This document shows, piece after piece, positions 21,690 through 32,099 of a stretch of DNA of 64,000 nt. A model generated the notes under the pieces. It was not told the DNA's origin. It searched no databases and saw nothing but the letters and a program-made list of their open reading frames with translations. The number at the start of each line of letters is the position of its first letter. Position 1 is the stretch's first letter. Source of the DNA: Ancylostoma caninum (lineage: Eukaryota; Nematoda; Chromadorea; Rhabditida; Ancylostomatidae); assembly GCA_037903475.1 (NCBI GenBank), contig JBAJFG010000002.1:4711001-4775000 (forward strand), given 5' to 3'. The position numbers were made by a program, and so were the translations under genes.

Positions 21690-22040
21690 TATAAGTTGTT
21701 TTGATTTTAAAAAGATTACATGTAAGTTGTGGCGGCTCCATAAGATTACATGTAACTTGTTTTCCAAAAAGGATACATGTAAGTTGCAAATCTGCGAAAA
21801 CTTACATGTAGGTTGTTTTGACCTTGAATTGATTGCATGTAAGTTGTTTTGTCTCGGAAGATCCTACAAGTAAGTTGTTTTGACTCGAATAAGATCACAT
21901 GTAAGTTATTTCGACTCGGAAACATCGCATGTAAGTTGTTTTGGCTCGAAAAAGATCGCATGTAAGTTGGAATGGAAAAGAAATGTTACATGTAAGTTGT
22001 TTCCGCCCTCAAAGCTTACATGTAACTTGGGAAAAAACTT
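21690..22040. repeat. Tandem array with ACATGTAAGTTG core
   Basis: About nine units of 30-42 bp each carry (A/G)CATGTAAGTTGTTTTG followed by a variable CTCGAAAAAGATC-like segment. ACATGTAAG is highly conserved, the remainder less so. The array lies between the CR1 5' end and a truncated RTE endonuclease. Confidence 0.9.
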
Positions 22041-22059
22041 CAGAGTTCTACCTCTCTTA

Positions 22060-22500
22060 GCCATATCTACTAGACCCGACATGTCCATTGCAGTCACCGT
22101 CGATTATTAGACTTTCATTTTCTCCGAACTCCTGCGTGAGCGTTTCGAGATCGCGGTAGAAACCCTCCTTCATGTCGTCAGTACATCGCACTGTGGCGCG
22201 TGGACACATGCAATTCGCAGCGTGTCGCCTTCTTTGGTGATCTTGATAGACATGAGACGGTCGGAGATGCGGTGACGAAGTCTCGGTGGGCGTCGCTAAC
22301 GATGATTCCAACTCTATTTCGCCCAGATGTTGTGCCCTAATGTATGAGCTTATAACCATCGCCAATATCGCGCGCCTTCGCTCCATTCCACTTCGTTTCC
22401 TGTACGCAGGCGATGCCGCCCCCATGCTTCTTCAACGTATCAGCGAGTTCACGGCTTCTCCCTGTCAACATCCCGACATTTATCGATGCTAAACGGGTCG
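22060..22500 (-). pseudogene. RTE-type LINE endonuclease fragment
   Basis: The minus strand reads RLASINVGMLTGRSRELADT and ACVQETKWNGAKARDIGDGY, the first motifs of the RTE APE-type endonuclease. After a frame change it reads DMKEGFYRDLETL and IIDGDCNGHVG (the GDxNxHVG catalytic motif). At least one frameshift is present. It stops at about 22060 next to the ACATGT array, with no reverse transcriptase. Confidence 0.85.
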
Positions 22501-22645
22501 TGCAATTGGTCCGCTTGCTTGGGTGGCCTTTAAGGACTAGTAGTCCTTGCCTATTTTTCGCAACACCTGAACTATTTTGGTGAAACGCGTCGCCTTCGGA
22601 GTACGCCCTAGCTTTCTCCACACTTCCTTCACTAGTACAATCCAT

Positions 22646-24207
22646 GATTTTCGTCTGATGCGACGTGGTATTCCTCGGCCGACTTGTCGCGTATTATGAC
22701 GCTGGAATCGCAAAAGGGCAGGGATTTCCTACCCGGTAACTGCGTAGTCTTCCTGAAAATTGCCGAGAAATTTTGAAGGACCGAAATCCCTGTCAAAATT
22801 TTAAGAAATTCATTTCTCCGTGGATTTTTAATAAAATTTGCCAATATTGGTGTAGTTCCCTAGGACATCCCATGGTAAAGTCACTGACAACTGCGCATCA
22901 TACTATTATGTGAGATTACCAAAATATTCAGCGAAAATCAGATTGGAATTGCCAAAATATTTGGCGAAAATCAGATTGGAACAATACCAGTGTTGAACTG
23001 AGCGGGGAAAACAGGGCGCCGTTGCAAATTTCAACTAACTCATCTTCATCGAAGTCATTGGGAAAAAACCTTCACTTTTTCGGCCCACACAACCTTCTTC
23101 CACCCCTATCTCACCACTATCGCACCTATGCCAGGAATAGGCCGACGCCTAGTGGGTGGGAACATCACTCGAGTGCAACACAAGCGAACCGAGCACCAAA
23201 GGAAGCCTGAGATGCAAAATGCCTATTTAATAAGTAACCAGTAACTCGGCTACGTCGCACGATTAAACTGGTTACTTACTAAGTAGGCGTTTCACCTCTA
23301 TACATACACCTAACAGAACTCCCTTAACTCTATTCAATTTAGAAAGGATGGAGAGATCATTTTACGAGGCAATTCTTAAAAGGGGTCATTCATTTTTTTC
23401 TCAAAAAAAATTAATGAAATTTTAAGTAATTATGCTAGATTTTCTGAGGTGGACTCCGAACACCCGTATGCTTAAGACTCTCCTTCTTGCACTTTCGAAT
23501 GAGTGGAATCTTCACGCCGTTTTCCCATACGATGGGAGAAAGGAATTCATTGATGCCATGGTTCAATCACATGGCAAAGCTCAGTGATCCAGTGCTTGCT
23601 GTCATTTACATGTGAGTTCATTTTGGGCCAACCCCACAAATAGAAAGTAGTATATTCTGAAGTTGTTTCTTTATTTAGTTGAATGTGAGAAACGTTTCCA
23701 GCGCTAACATCGCTCTCATGAGCAGAACAGTGTGTGACGAAGTGCTTCGCTTCTTCTGTCGCAGAAAGACTACAGGATGGGCTACGATGAACTGCTTCGT
23801 TGTTCCGAGAACTAAATAGGACGGGAGCAAAGAACAGCATAATTTTCAAATCTGCCGATGCATTGTTTTCGAAGGAGAAGAGCCGGTCTTATTCTTGCTT
23901 GTGGATAAAATTGAAGAAAGAAGCGAAGGGAAACAGCTTCTCGAATATTCGGAAGTGTCACTTCGGCAATAAATTGTCATATAAATATCATGCCATTTTT
24001 TCTCTCTATGAAGAATTAAAAAGTTCCATGAGTGGAGGAGCGTGGAATATGGTTGCATGATGTTCTGCATAACTTGTGCATTGCAGATGTGCTGCTGCTG
24101 AGCCGTTCGTAGTATCCAGAACTTCGAGATTGTCTAAATTTGTATCCATAAAAGCTTTCAGATCTTTTGTAGTACTGTGTGACCGAGATTAAAACAGGAA
24201 TACATGT
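22646..24207. other. No recognisable gene; one small hairpin
   Basis: AT-rich. At 23215-23296 an inverted repeat (ATAAGTAACCAG / CTGGTTACTTA) forms a MITE-like hairpin of about 80 bp. A direct repeat GCCAAAATATTTGGCGAAAA lies near 22918-22980. Overlapping frames at 23547-24060 resemble nothing I know. Confidence 0.45.
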
Positions 24208-24459
24208 CAAATTATTTATTTATTAATTTATTTATTTATTTGATACACTCTAGGTGCGCACTTAACGGGTGTAATTAAGAGAATACTTTATGGGATGACA
24301 ACATTCTGATTTGATTTATATGGTAGATGAAAGAAGGGCTTACAGAATTCAGAATCATATCGTTGCTATTTGTTCTGGGGTAATAAGACTAATCAAAGCT
24401 TGGTGTTGTTCTCTGAGAAGTGCTGTAATATTACACGATACCCAGAATCAAAAAAAAAC

Positions 24460-24491
24460 ACCAGCCAACCCGGAATCAGAGGTTGGCTGGT
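24460..24491. repeat. 11-bp perfect hairpin in the LINE 3' region
   Basis: ACCAGCCAACC and GGTTGGCTGGT are separated by 10 bases. It lies in the presumed 3' untranslated region of the CR1 element, where such LINEs often keep structures recognised by their reverse transcriptase. That role is inferred. Confidence 0.6.
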
Positions 24492-25923
24492 AATTCCCAC
24501 AAGAAATGTACGTAATTACAGCGCCTAGAAGAGAGCAACAAACCACTATAACCTAAACGCGAAATAAACAAGTTGATATTTGGATGAGGATTGTAGATAA
24601 AGGGTAGGTCGGTGTTCGGATGAACATTTTAGATTATAATATTAAGCCAATGTGTTTAGGATGCAAGAGCACTCCAGGCTTGGTTTTTTGAGGTACAGAA
24701 GTCAACCAAATACAAACATTACTGAAAATCTGGAATCTTCAGAGTTTTCAAAACATCTATCTTCTGAAAAGCTCTTGTGAATGTCGTACTTGACCTAGAC
24801 CTCATAATTTCTGTAGGTAACATCTGTAGCCAACGAGCAGTCCTTTTAAAAATGAATGAGAAACCGAGAATATTCGTCTGCAAAATTTGTAGTGAATTAA
24901 AGCAAACCCACCCGTTATTCCGTGATACGGTCTAAAAATCCAGTAATCGCTAGCTCTCAGTCTTAGCTCAAGTCGAAGCACACGAAAAGCAAAAACAATA
25001 TCCTTGAAAAATTCGCCTGTATTTTAAACTTCTGAGACTGAGCAGTTTTGGCCTTTCTTGATAAGTAGGCATATTCTGAGCAATATCTCCGAAAGGACCT
25101 GCCTTGAAAAGAGTATCCTTGTAAAGGCGCGTGAACTTTCTCAATTTTAGCAATAAACTTAAGCTTCGCAGGATTCCAGGCTTGAGAACAGTACTCGACG
25201 TGTGGTAGCACGTCTGCCTCATACAAGCGTAGTAATATCCGTGCATTGTGTATGTATCATTCGAAAAATAGCAAACAAAGCTCTAAAAGCCTTGTCAGTT
25301 ACGTAATTTGGTGGTCGAATTTTAGTTCTGAATCAACTCATGTGCCATGATCTTTTACTAAGTTCGCCCTTAGGAGAGGAGCTCCATCAAGGGTGTGGTT
25401 AACGTAAGGGATGTTTCCCAAATGCAATACTGTTGTTTTCGTGAGGTTCAGGGGCAAGTCGTGCTTATGCGACCAATTTTTCATGGCTTCAATTGCGGTT
25501 GATATAGCTTCATGTACAGCAGCGGCATGTTTTGCACTATACCTCCCATATATCTTTATATCATCCGCATACATCTGAATTTTGATGTATGGGCTGACTT
25601 TCAAGACAGATGGGAGGTCAGCCGTGTAAACCAAAAACAGCAGAGGTGACAAGACTCCACCCTGAGGAACTCCACTTGGGCAGGGGTATCTATCGGAACA
25701 ACTGTTTCCTACTCTGACAGTCAAATGCCTATCGTTCAAGTATGATTCCATCCATTTCAGTAAAGGTCTCCGCACGCCAATATGTTCAAGTTTGCCCAAA
25801 GGTTTGGTGTGGTTAACTCTGTCAAACGCCTTCGAAAGATCAAAATATATAACATCAACCGATTCCCCGTTGTTCAGCGCTGAAAACCAATCATGTAGAC
25901 AATCAGTCATTAAAGTGATTGTA

Positions 25924-26801
25924 TTAGGTTGGTCCGAAAGTTTTGCACCAAGATATTTTTTAGGATCTAGAATTCTATAGACGTTGAGTCGAAATGCCAC
26001 TAAATGTGAACTGTGGGATACACCTAGCTGCGGCCGTACAATAATCGCCAGACATATCGAAGCGCTGGGTTACAGAAAACTGATGACGGGTTGGGTCCCC
26101 CACAAACTGAGTGCCTTGCAGGACTGAGTGTGTGCAGTCTTTGCTGCTGCGTCCACACAGGAGGAATTTTCTCCGCCAGCTCATTACTGGAGATGAGAAT
26201 AGGGTCTGTGTGTTACCGGTACACGAGAGGAAAGTTGACTTGCGCGTAGCGAACCATCTCCAAAACAGCCGAAAGGAGAAGGGCACGAAAGAAGGTTTTT
26301 CTGTGTTGTTGGTGGGATTCCGAGGGAATGCTGTATCGAGAGCTGCTGACACCTAGGCCACCGTGACTGCTAAGTCTGCTGTTCTCAATAACAGAAAATT
26401 AGCAGACGCAAATCACGTGGAGGGGGGGGGGGGAATTGATCATGTTGCTCCACTTCCGACCTCACGTAGCAAAGCTTACCCGCCAAAAAAATTGCCGAAT
26501 TAGGTTGGGAGGATCTACCACTATATGCTTATTCTCCTGACCTATCCCCGGCTGAATTACACTTTCTCGGAGCCCTGAGGCTGCATCTACGAGAGAAGAA
26601 ATCCGCTGATTGGACCAAACTGAAATGTGAGATTCCAAGGAATCGCAGCTGCTAGAGTTCTTGACTTCTGGAGCTGATGTTTTAGTGGAGCGTTGGCCAT
26701 ACCTCGTGGATTATGAAGGTAATTTTTTTATTGATTTCTATTCATAATGAATTTTTTGAAAAAAGCATGCAATTAGGTTCAAAACTTTCGGACCAACCTA
26801 A
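25924..26801 (+). mobile_element. mariner element inserted into the CR1 reverse transcriptase
   Basis: Terminal repeats TTAGGTTGGTCCGAAAGTTT and its reverse complement are flanked by TA (25922-25923, 26802-26803). The plus strand gives broken mariner transposase pieces: CELWDTPSCGRTIIARHIEA, LGYRKLMTGWVPH, LITGDEN (first catalytic Asp), then GWEDLPLYAYSPDLSPAELH (third catalytic region). A G-homopolymer and stops disrupt it. Removing 25924-26803 rejoins the two halves of the LINE reverse transcriptase, so the mariner is the younger insertion. Confidence 0.93.
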
Positions 26802-28401
26802 TAGAAGAACCGGAAAGGAATCCATGCTGTTCTCGAGGAATAATGTTGAATTTCTCCAGCCAAGACAAGAGTTGCTCGTATTCTTTTCTCTAGAATTTTC
26901 ATTGGAGGTGGTGTTATGCTTATTGGGCGGAAATCGGCAAGGAAACATGAATTTACTTTTCTAGATATTGCGGTTACAGTGGCATCTTTCCAGATAACAG
27001 GAACCTCACTAAAGTGAAAAGATACATTGAAAATGTGCGTTAGTGGTCGGGCAATTGACTGAGCACAATTCCTATAGACAATTTGAGGGATTCCATCATA
27101 GGTGACTGGCGTCGACGGGACGAGCTTTCGTAGATAATTCAAAACCTCAAAAGGTTCGACGTAGATGTCAGTAAGCTTCTTTTGGATTTTAGAAGACAAA
27201 CACTGATTCTCAGGATAGCAATGACCTCCTGCTTGAAACACACTGGAGAAGTATTCGCCAAGAGCCATTGCTTTTTCTTTGTCATCTACAAAGGTCGCTC
27301 CTTTTTCATCTGTTATCAGCGGAATTTTATTAGAAGACTTATTTATTTATCGCAAATGGGCAAAAGGGGATTTCATGGAGGACTGTTTTGCAAGCCTGCT
27401 TTCGAGATTGGCCAAGAATTTCCTTATATGAAAACTTACGTCACTGCAGATTTTCCTGTATAAAGGATTGGTTAATGGACTTGAAATAGTTCCAAAAAGT
27501 CGCCGTTTCTGTGCTAGAAGTGACCTAACATGTGCTGGGTAAACTATGTGGGCTGAACCTCTACGTGTCGTTAAGGGAACAAAAAACGATAAAGCCTTGT
27601 AAATTACCAAACAAAACCTATAGTAGAGGTCATCCACAGAGGTATATCCGTTAAAACTAGACCACCACTCAACAACCAGGAGGAAATGATTCAAAGAGGT
27701 GAAGTCTGCCTTACTGAAGTCAGGAAGCGGTATTGTTTATGATTGGATGATAGAAGCGTCTAGTTAAAATGACAGAATATTGTGATCCGATGATCCATGA
27801 GGAGGAAGGTGTGCTATATTTCCGACTAAACCAGAAAAGGAAAAGATCAAATCTAAAGTTGATTCGTTCCGAGTAGTGTCAACGACATTTTGCAAGAGTT
27901 CCATCCTGTCGAAAAGATCCAGTAAATATTTGGAGCAGGAATTTTTAGCTGTCTTGGATTACATTCTGCTCACAAGCATGACCGAAAGTATATCTTCTCT
28001 TACGAAACACAATACCCCGCCTCCTCTACGACCATTGCGATCACATCTATAAAGGTTATGGGGGGGGGAGTGTTTTCCAAGATTTCAGCATCAGAAATTC
28101 TTGGATTTAGCCAGGTTTCACTCCCATAGAGAACGTCAGGTTTGTGGATTTGTAAAAATGAATGCAATAGATGTATTTTAATCATGATACTACGGGCATT
28201 CAGTAGAAAACAGCTTAACCCGCGAAGATACCCATGACTCATAGTGGGTTTCCCGATGTAGTCTTAGCATTGATTTCAGAAACACGTCTAAGATCCCCCT
28301 GTACACAACCCATTCCCTCCTACCTCCGGACCGATTCCTCTCACGTGCAGCTTGGCCTAATTCGTAGTCTTTCTTCCGCGCGGATTCAGTCATGCTCCTG
28401 C

Positions 28402-28488
<87 letters not shown>
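28402..28488. repeat. (TA)n microsatellite
   Basis: An uninterrupted run of about 43 TA units. It abuts the truncated 5' side of the CR1 LINE and the left end of a foldback MITE. Tyr-Ile frames across it are artefacts. Confidence 0.97.
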
Positions 28489-28491
<3 letters not shown>

Positions 28492-28654
28492 CTGTAGATT
28501 CGCCTCGTCCTCAAGGCGCACCGCCTGAGATCACACGTGGCGTCATGCTGGCAGCATTCCTGCGGCCAGTCGGTTCAGTATCGATCGCTAGCAGGACGGC
28601 ACGTGTGATCTCAGACGGTGCGCCTTGAGGACCAGGCGGATCTACGGCACTGTA
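28489..28654. mobile_element. Foldback MITE, ~165 bp
   Basis: Arms of about 50 bp (GTGCTGTAGATTCGCCT... and reverse-complemented GTGCCGTAGATCCGCCT...) share CTCAAGGCGCACCG and GAGATCACACGTG. They enclose about 55 bp. The CAGTGC-like end and flanking TA suggest a Tc1/mariner-mobilised MITE. Confidence 0.8.
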
Positions 28655-28929
28655 TACAGGGTGGCTGTTAACACATTCGCGACAACGCAGATTTTCCGCT
28701 CAGGGCCACTTTGGACCAAAGCGAGTTTGCGTATGTTTCTAACCGGATTTGCGAGAATTAGGGCATATTTGACATGCTGATCACAATTATGCCATCTATT
28801 TTACTTGGTAAAGCACTTCTGTAGTGTTACTGTATGTATACTGTAGAAGCTGTAGAAAGACCTTTTTCTATCAGAATTCAACAAAATTTGCGCAAGAGGG
28901 TTATTTCACATACAGATAAAGAATATGGA

Positions 28930-29500
28930 ATCCATTGTCTACCGTATCGCTTCACTGCAGGGTTACCGTAATCATACTGTAGGGACTGTGGGGAAGGTTT
29001 TTTATCAGAATTTGCCCGACACTGGGGTTATTTTACACTCTGAACTCGAATATGGCACCTATCTCGGGTATGGATCTCAAATTCGTTTTCAGCATGTCAG
29101 AAGTGCCAAAGTTTCACTGAATTTGGTGAATAAACTGCATTTACAGTATGCCTACGGTAGCCCTACTGTACTGCTCTACGGTAAAAAATGGATGTCAATT
29201 TCGTACTCAGCATGCCAAATAACCTCACTTGCCAAAGTTTCACTGAATTTGGTGAATAAAATGCATCTACAGTATGCCTACAGTAACCATACGATAGCGC
29301 TACAGTAGCCTTAGAGTACTGCTCTACGGTGCAGGACTGATGGCGTATTTATGTTCAGCACGTCATGTAACCCCAAAGTTCAAATTTGCTGCAGATGCTG
29401 TGAGAAAATACATCAACAGCATCTACAGCATGACTACAGTAATCCTACAGTACCGCAATAACGGTACAAAATGGATGCCATTTCCGTGTTCAGCGGGTGG
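28930..29500. repeat. ~150-bp diverged satellite with CTACAGTA motifs
   Basis: Three to four copies share GTTTCACTGAATTTGGTGAA, CTACAGTATGCCTAC, CTACTGTA and a TCAGCATGTCA-like phrase. Short CTACAGTA/TACTGTAG motifs recur throughout, also at 28820-28990. Confidence 0.8.
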
Positions 29501-29509
29501 AATAACCCC

Positions 29510-29712
29510 TAGCTTGAGAAGCTGAAGCAGCTGATTCAAAAGAGGAAGACCCTCTGGAGCTTTGTCATTGAGTATCACCTGAATTCGGTGGATTACCTCT
29601 CCTTTCCCTGATCCGGATCCATGAAAGTCCGTTGTCGGTTCGGAAGATGCTGTCGGTTGAGAATAAGCTTTAGTAGTTTTAGCGGTAGAAACGGATTTCC
29701 GTGTAGCGGGCA
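29510..29712 (-). pseudogene. CR1 ORF1 N-terminal fragment
   Basis: MPATRKSVSTAKTTKAYSQP and then IQVILNDKAPEGLPLLNQLL align with the start of the ORF1 at 20948-21631 (IRLQLILIDKAPEALPLLDQ). Homology stops after QLLKL, where satellite DNA begins. Like the copy at 20.7 kb, this is a 5' fragment, not the usual 5'-truncated 3' end. Confidence 0.85.
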
Positions 29713-30581
29713 TGGTGTGATCAGACAGAAATAGATATCGACCGCTCCTGGCGACAGGCGACTTGTGAATGAAGGCCTTCTTCGCTGCTTTTCGTGACAA
29801 AATTGCCGAAAATTGACGCTGGTTTTCATCAGAAGGACATCTTACGCTATGTACTCCATCCAGGGATTAACCGACACGGATGCACGGAGTGGTTTACCTC
29901 GCAGCAAGGGTGGGCCTCTCATTTGGCCATAAAATCCACTTTCGCCTTCTGTGACTCTGACTTTTCCGATCGGTAAGGCTAAGATATACGGTTCTCCTGC
30001 TCCCTGATCTCAATCCGCTGGGCTACTTCGTTTGTACCTTCTTAGAGGCCAAGGTGTCCGCTACTAGCCATGGAGGTGTGAACTCCTTCAGGATAGCATT
30101 TGAGAGGAAGTAGAGCAAGACCGATGTCAACCTCTCGCAGCCACTGAAGCCCAACTTGAGGGGCGACTGAGGGCCTGCACCGATGCCGAATCAGACGTCT
30201 TCGAGCAGTATCTTCACCTGGTGATAGCCAATGCTTGTGCGAAACGAGTAAGCGATATAGCATCGCAATATCCTACTTCTTTGGAGAGGGAGGTTGAAAA
30301 ATTGAGCGATCCATCCTTAACAGCCACCCTGTATATCCACAAAGCCAGAAGATCTCAACAACCGAGCGTTTGCTAATGCAGTTGACCACTCACGCCTAGT
30401 AGGGAACACCAGTTTAACCAGACACAGATTGCTGAGCTCAGCAGGTCTGCATTCGATTTGCAGTATATCCCGAATCTTTTCTACCTTGGTTTCCAAGTCC
30501 TTCTGACAATCGGAGAAAGACTTCCAGGAGGCGCTTCAGCTAAGCCTGAAATGGCAACACATCGCGCGCGCTTCTCCTCCT

Positions 30582-30815
30582 CTATCTTTTCCGCCGTCTC
30601 TCTAACTTCCCCATCAGTTTACGAAGCATGAGATCCACTATAGGATCTGAGTTCTGGGCTATGGTTGCCTGTAAAAGATCAGAACAGCTCATGTTATCAA
30701 AATTGTCTGGAGGAGTAGAGAGCGGAACTGGTTGTGCAACACCATTGTGAGAAGCTTGCGATAACTGAGATGGTTCGGAAGAGGTGTTGTTAATCCTACT
30801 TGGTCTACGTGGCAT
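30582..30815 (-). pseudogene. LINE ORF1-like N-terminal fragment, another CR1 subfamily
   Basis: Begins MPRRPSRINNTSSEPSQLSQ and contains NMSCSDLLQATIAQNSDPIV and LMLRKLMGKLE. The layout (polar Ser-rich N-terminus, then a helical leucine-rich block) matches N-terminal ORF1 regions of nematode CR1-like LINEs. It ends in a basic ERRRKR run and a stop. Confidence 0.55.
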
Positions 30816-31158
30816 TATTCCTGCACTGGCTAATCGATAGGACGCACGTCGGAGAGGAATTTGGAAATGTGGAAAGAAAGTGGATGAATGAGTGTTTTCT
30901 AGGGGTATCAGAACGAAAAGTTGAATAACCAGATGTAGACGGTGGGATTGAAGTATGAAAACAACAAAATCCGATTGTTAGAGGTCTAACAAATGTAAGA
31001 AATTCACCAGAAATTGATAGAACGCAGAAAGCAAGGCAAAGATCGACCGCACAGTGTCAGCGCACAATCAGAATTGAAATTAATCAAACAATACTACAGC
31101 ATTTCATTTCTGTTAGTTGTTTCCTGACGGAGAATCTAGGTCTCTCTGGATTTGTCTC

Positions 31159-31500
31159 CTACTTTAGCTCTTCTCTCTTCAGATTACTTAACACATTCGC
31201 GACCTTACTCTCTTGACATGGTGTGTCACATGGGACACACGCGCTTTTGCACAAGTGGGACCCATGCTCTACTGCCTGAGCCTGTGATGGGTGCGTTGCA
31301 CTAGGCGACAACGAGAGGCGTGTCTCGGACGAGATCTGCAAAACTGTCATCTCTGCACTCTGCAGGGTGGCAGTAAGCGCTCGCTCGGATGGCTGTCGCA
31401 CCTCTCTCGCACCTTTAATTACTGGTACATTGGAGCTGTCTAGGTCGACGTCAGGAATGTTGAGGTTAAACGCTCGTATATCGATCATCTTCTTCCGCAA
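31159..31500 (-). other. Unassigned 113-codon open frame
   Basis: The frame has a Ser/Thr-rich middle and a CVPCDTPCQESK segment near its end. I recognise no family. It may be a further part of a LINE ORF1 or chance. Confidence 0.2.
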
Positions 31501-31669
31501 TTTTTTAGCAAAAGAAAAAGGGGAAAAATGCTCGTCATGGAACTGGATACAGTATTCAAGTGGGTAATTAGGGCAAAGTCAATATGGAGGATAATCATCT
31601 ACCCACAAAGTTATTTGCTTTTCCTCTCTTTTCGAACCCGTGAGGGAATAGTTCTATTATGTGAGCAGC

Positions 31670-32089
31670 GTTTCTACCGATGTTAGCCTAAAACAGGATT
31701 GGTAACAACACGCGTTTTGCTTCTGAAAGAGCATGTTCTGCCTTGAAGTCTGCAATGGGAAGATAGTTTCCGAACGTTTTTGCAGTACAGTGCTCAAGCG
31801 CTTAGCTTTTGGCAGGTTCAGAGCGGGGGAACATTGAGTTCCAGGACCTACTGGCTGCTTCAAGTGGACACGGCAGTTGTTTCAGAGAAGGACAATAAAC
31901 AAGGAACGATGAAGAAAGGTTGGATAAAAATGAAAAAAAAAGTAGAAGTTATTGTTAGAAAGGTTGAAAAGTCTCCATTTCTTCATTTCGTAGCTGACTT
32001 TAGTATAACAGAACAGTGCAGGACAGTGCTCTTCCAGAAGCAAAACGCGTATTGCTACCCTTCCTGTATTAGAAACATCGGTAGAAACC
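31670..32089. repeat. Foldback element, ~77-bp arms
   Basis: Positions 31670-31746 and 32012-32089 are diverged inverted copies (TTTCTACCGATGTT, ACGCGTTTTGCTTCTG, AGAGCA). About 265 bp lie between, including a T-poor AAAAAAAGTAGAAGTTATTG stretch. No coding capacity. Confidence 0.8.
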
Positions 32090-32099
32090 TCAAATGTTA

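Larger units (their letters stand above)
24208..28393 (-). mobile_element. CR1-type LINE, interrupted and decayed
   Basis: Read on the minus strand: ORF1 C-terminus (28190-28393, RREWVVYRG); ORF2 endonuclease start (28000-28242, LSCFLLNARS ... SETWLNP); linker; reverse transcriptase entry VNSCFLADFRPISITPPPMK (within 26798-27268); a mariner insertion; then VIYFDLSKAFDRVNH, SGVPQGGVLSPLLFLVYTAD and QMYADDIKIY (catalytic YADD) within 25338-25923; and the C-terminal VLPHVEYCSQAWNP (24963-25226). The 3' region has a hairpin and ends in an AAAT-type tail at 24208-24242. Frameshifts and stops make it inactive. The 5' side is cut by the TA microsatellite at 28.4 kb. Confidence 0.92.
28655..30333 (+). 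mobile_element. mariner-like element with decayed transposase, filled with satellite and LINE DNA
   Basis: Ends TACAGGGTGGCTGTTAA and its perfect reverse complement are flanked by TA (28653-28654, 30334-30335). The right third (about 29830-30300, plus strand) encodes broken transposase: FTSQQGWASHLA, then LPDLNPLGYFVCTFLEAKVS and ATSHGGVNSFRIAFE, matching the DLNPLDYFVW region of this superfamily. The left two thirds hold a satellite and a CR1 ORF1 fragment, so the original 5' part has been replaced. Confidence 0.8.

Noticed and set aside
21690..22040. Short conserved repeats with variable spacers, CRISPR-like at first sight
   Set aside because: The core is only 10-16 bp, spacing varies and spacers are related to each other. 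No cas genes; eukaryotic context.
28234..28628. Tyr-Ile repeat frames
   Set aside because: Translation of the TA microsatellite.
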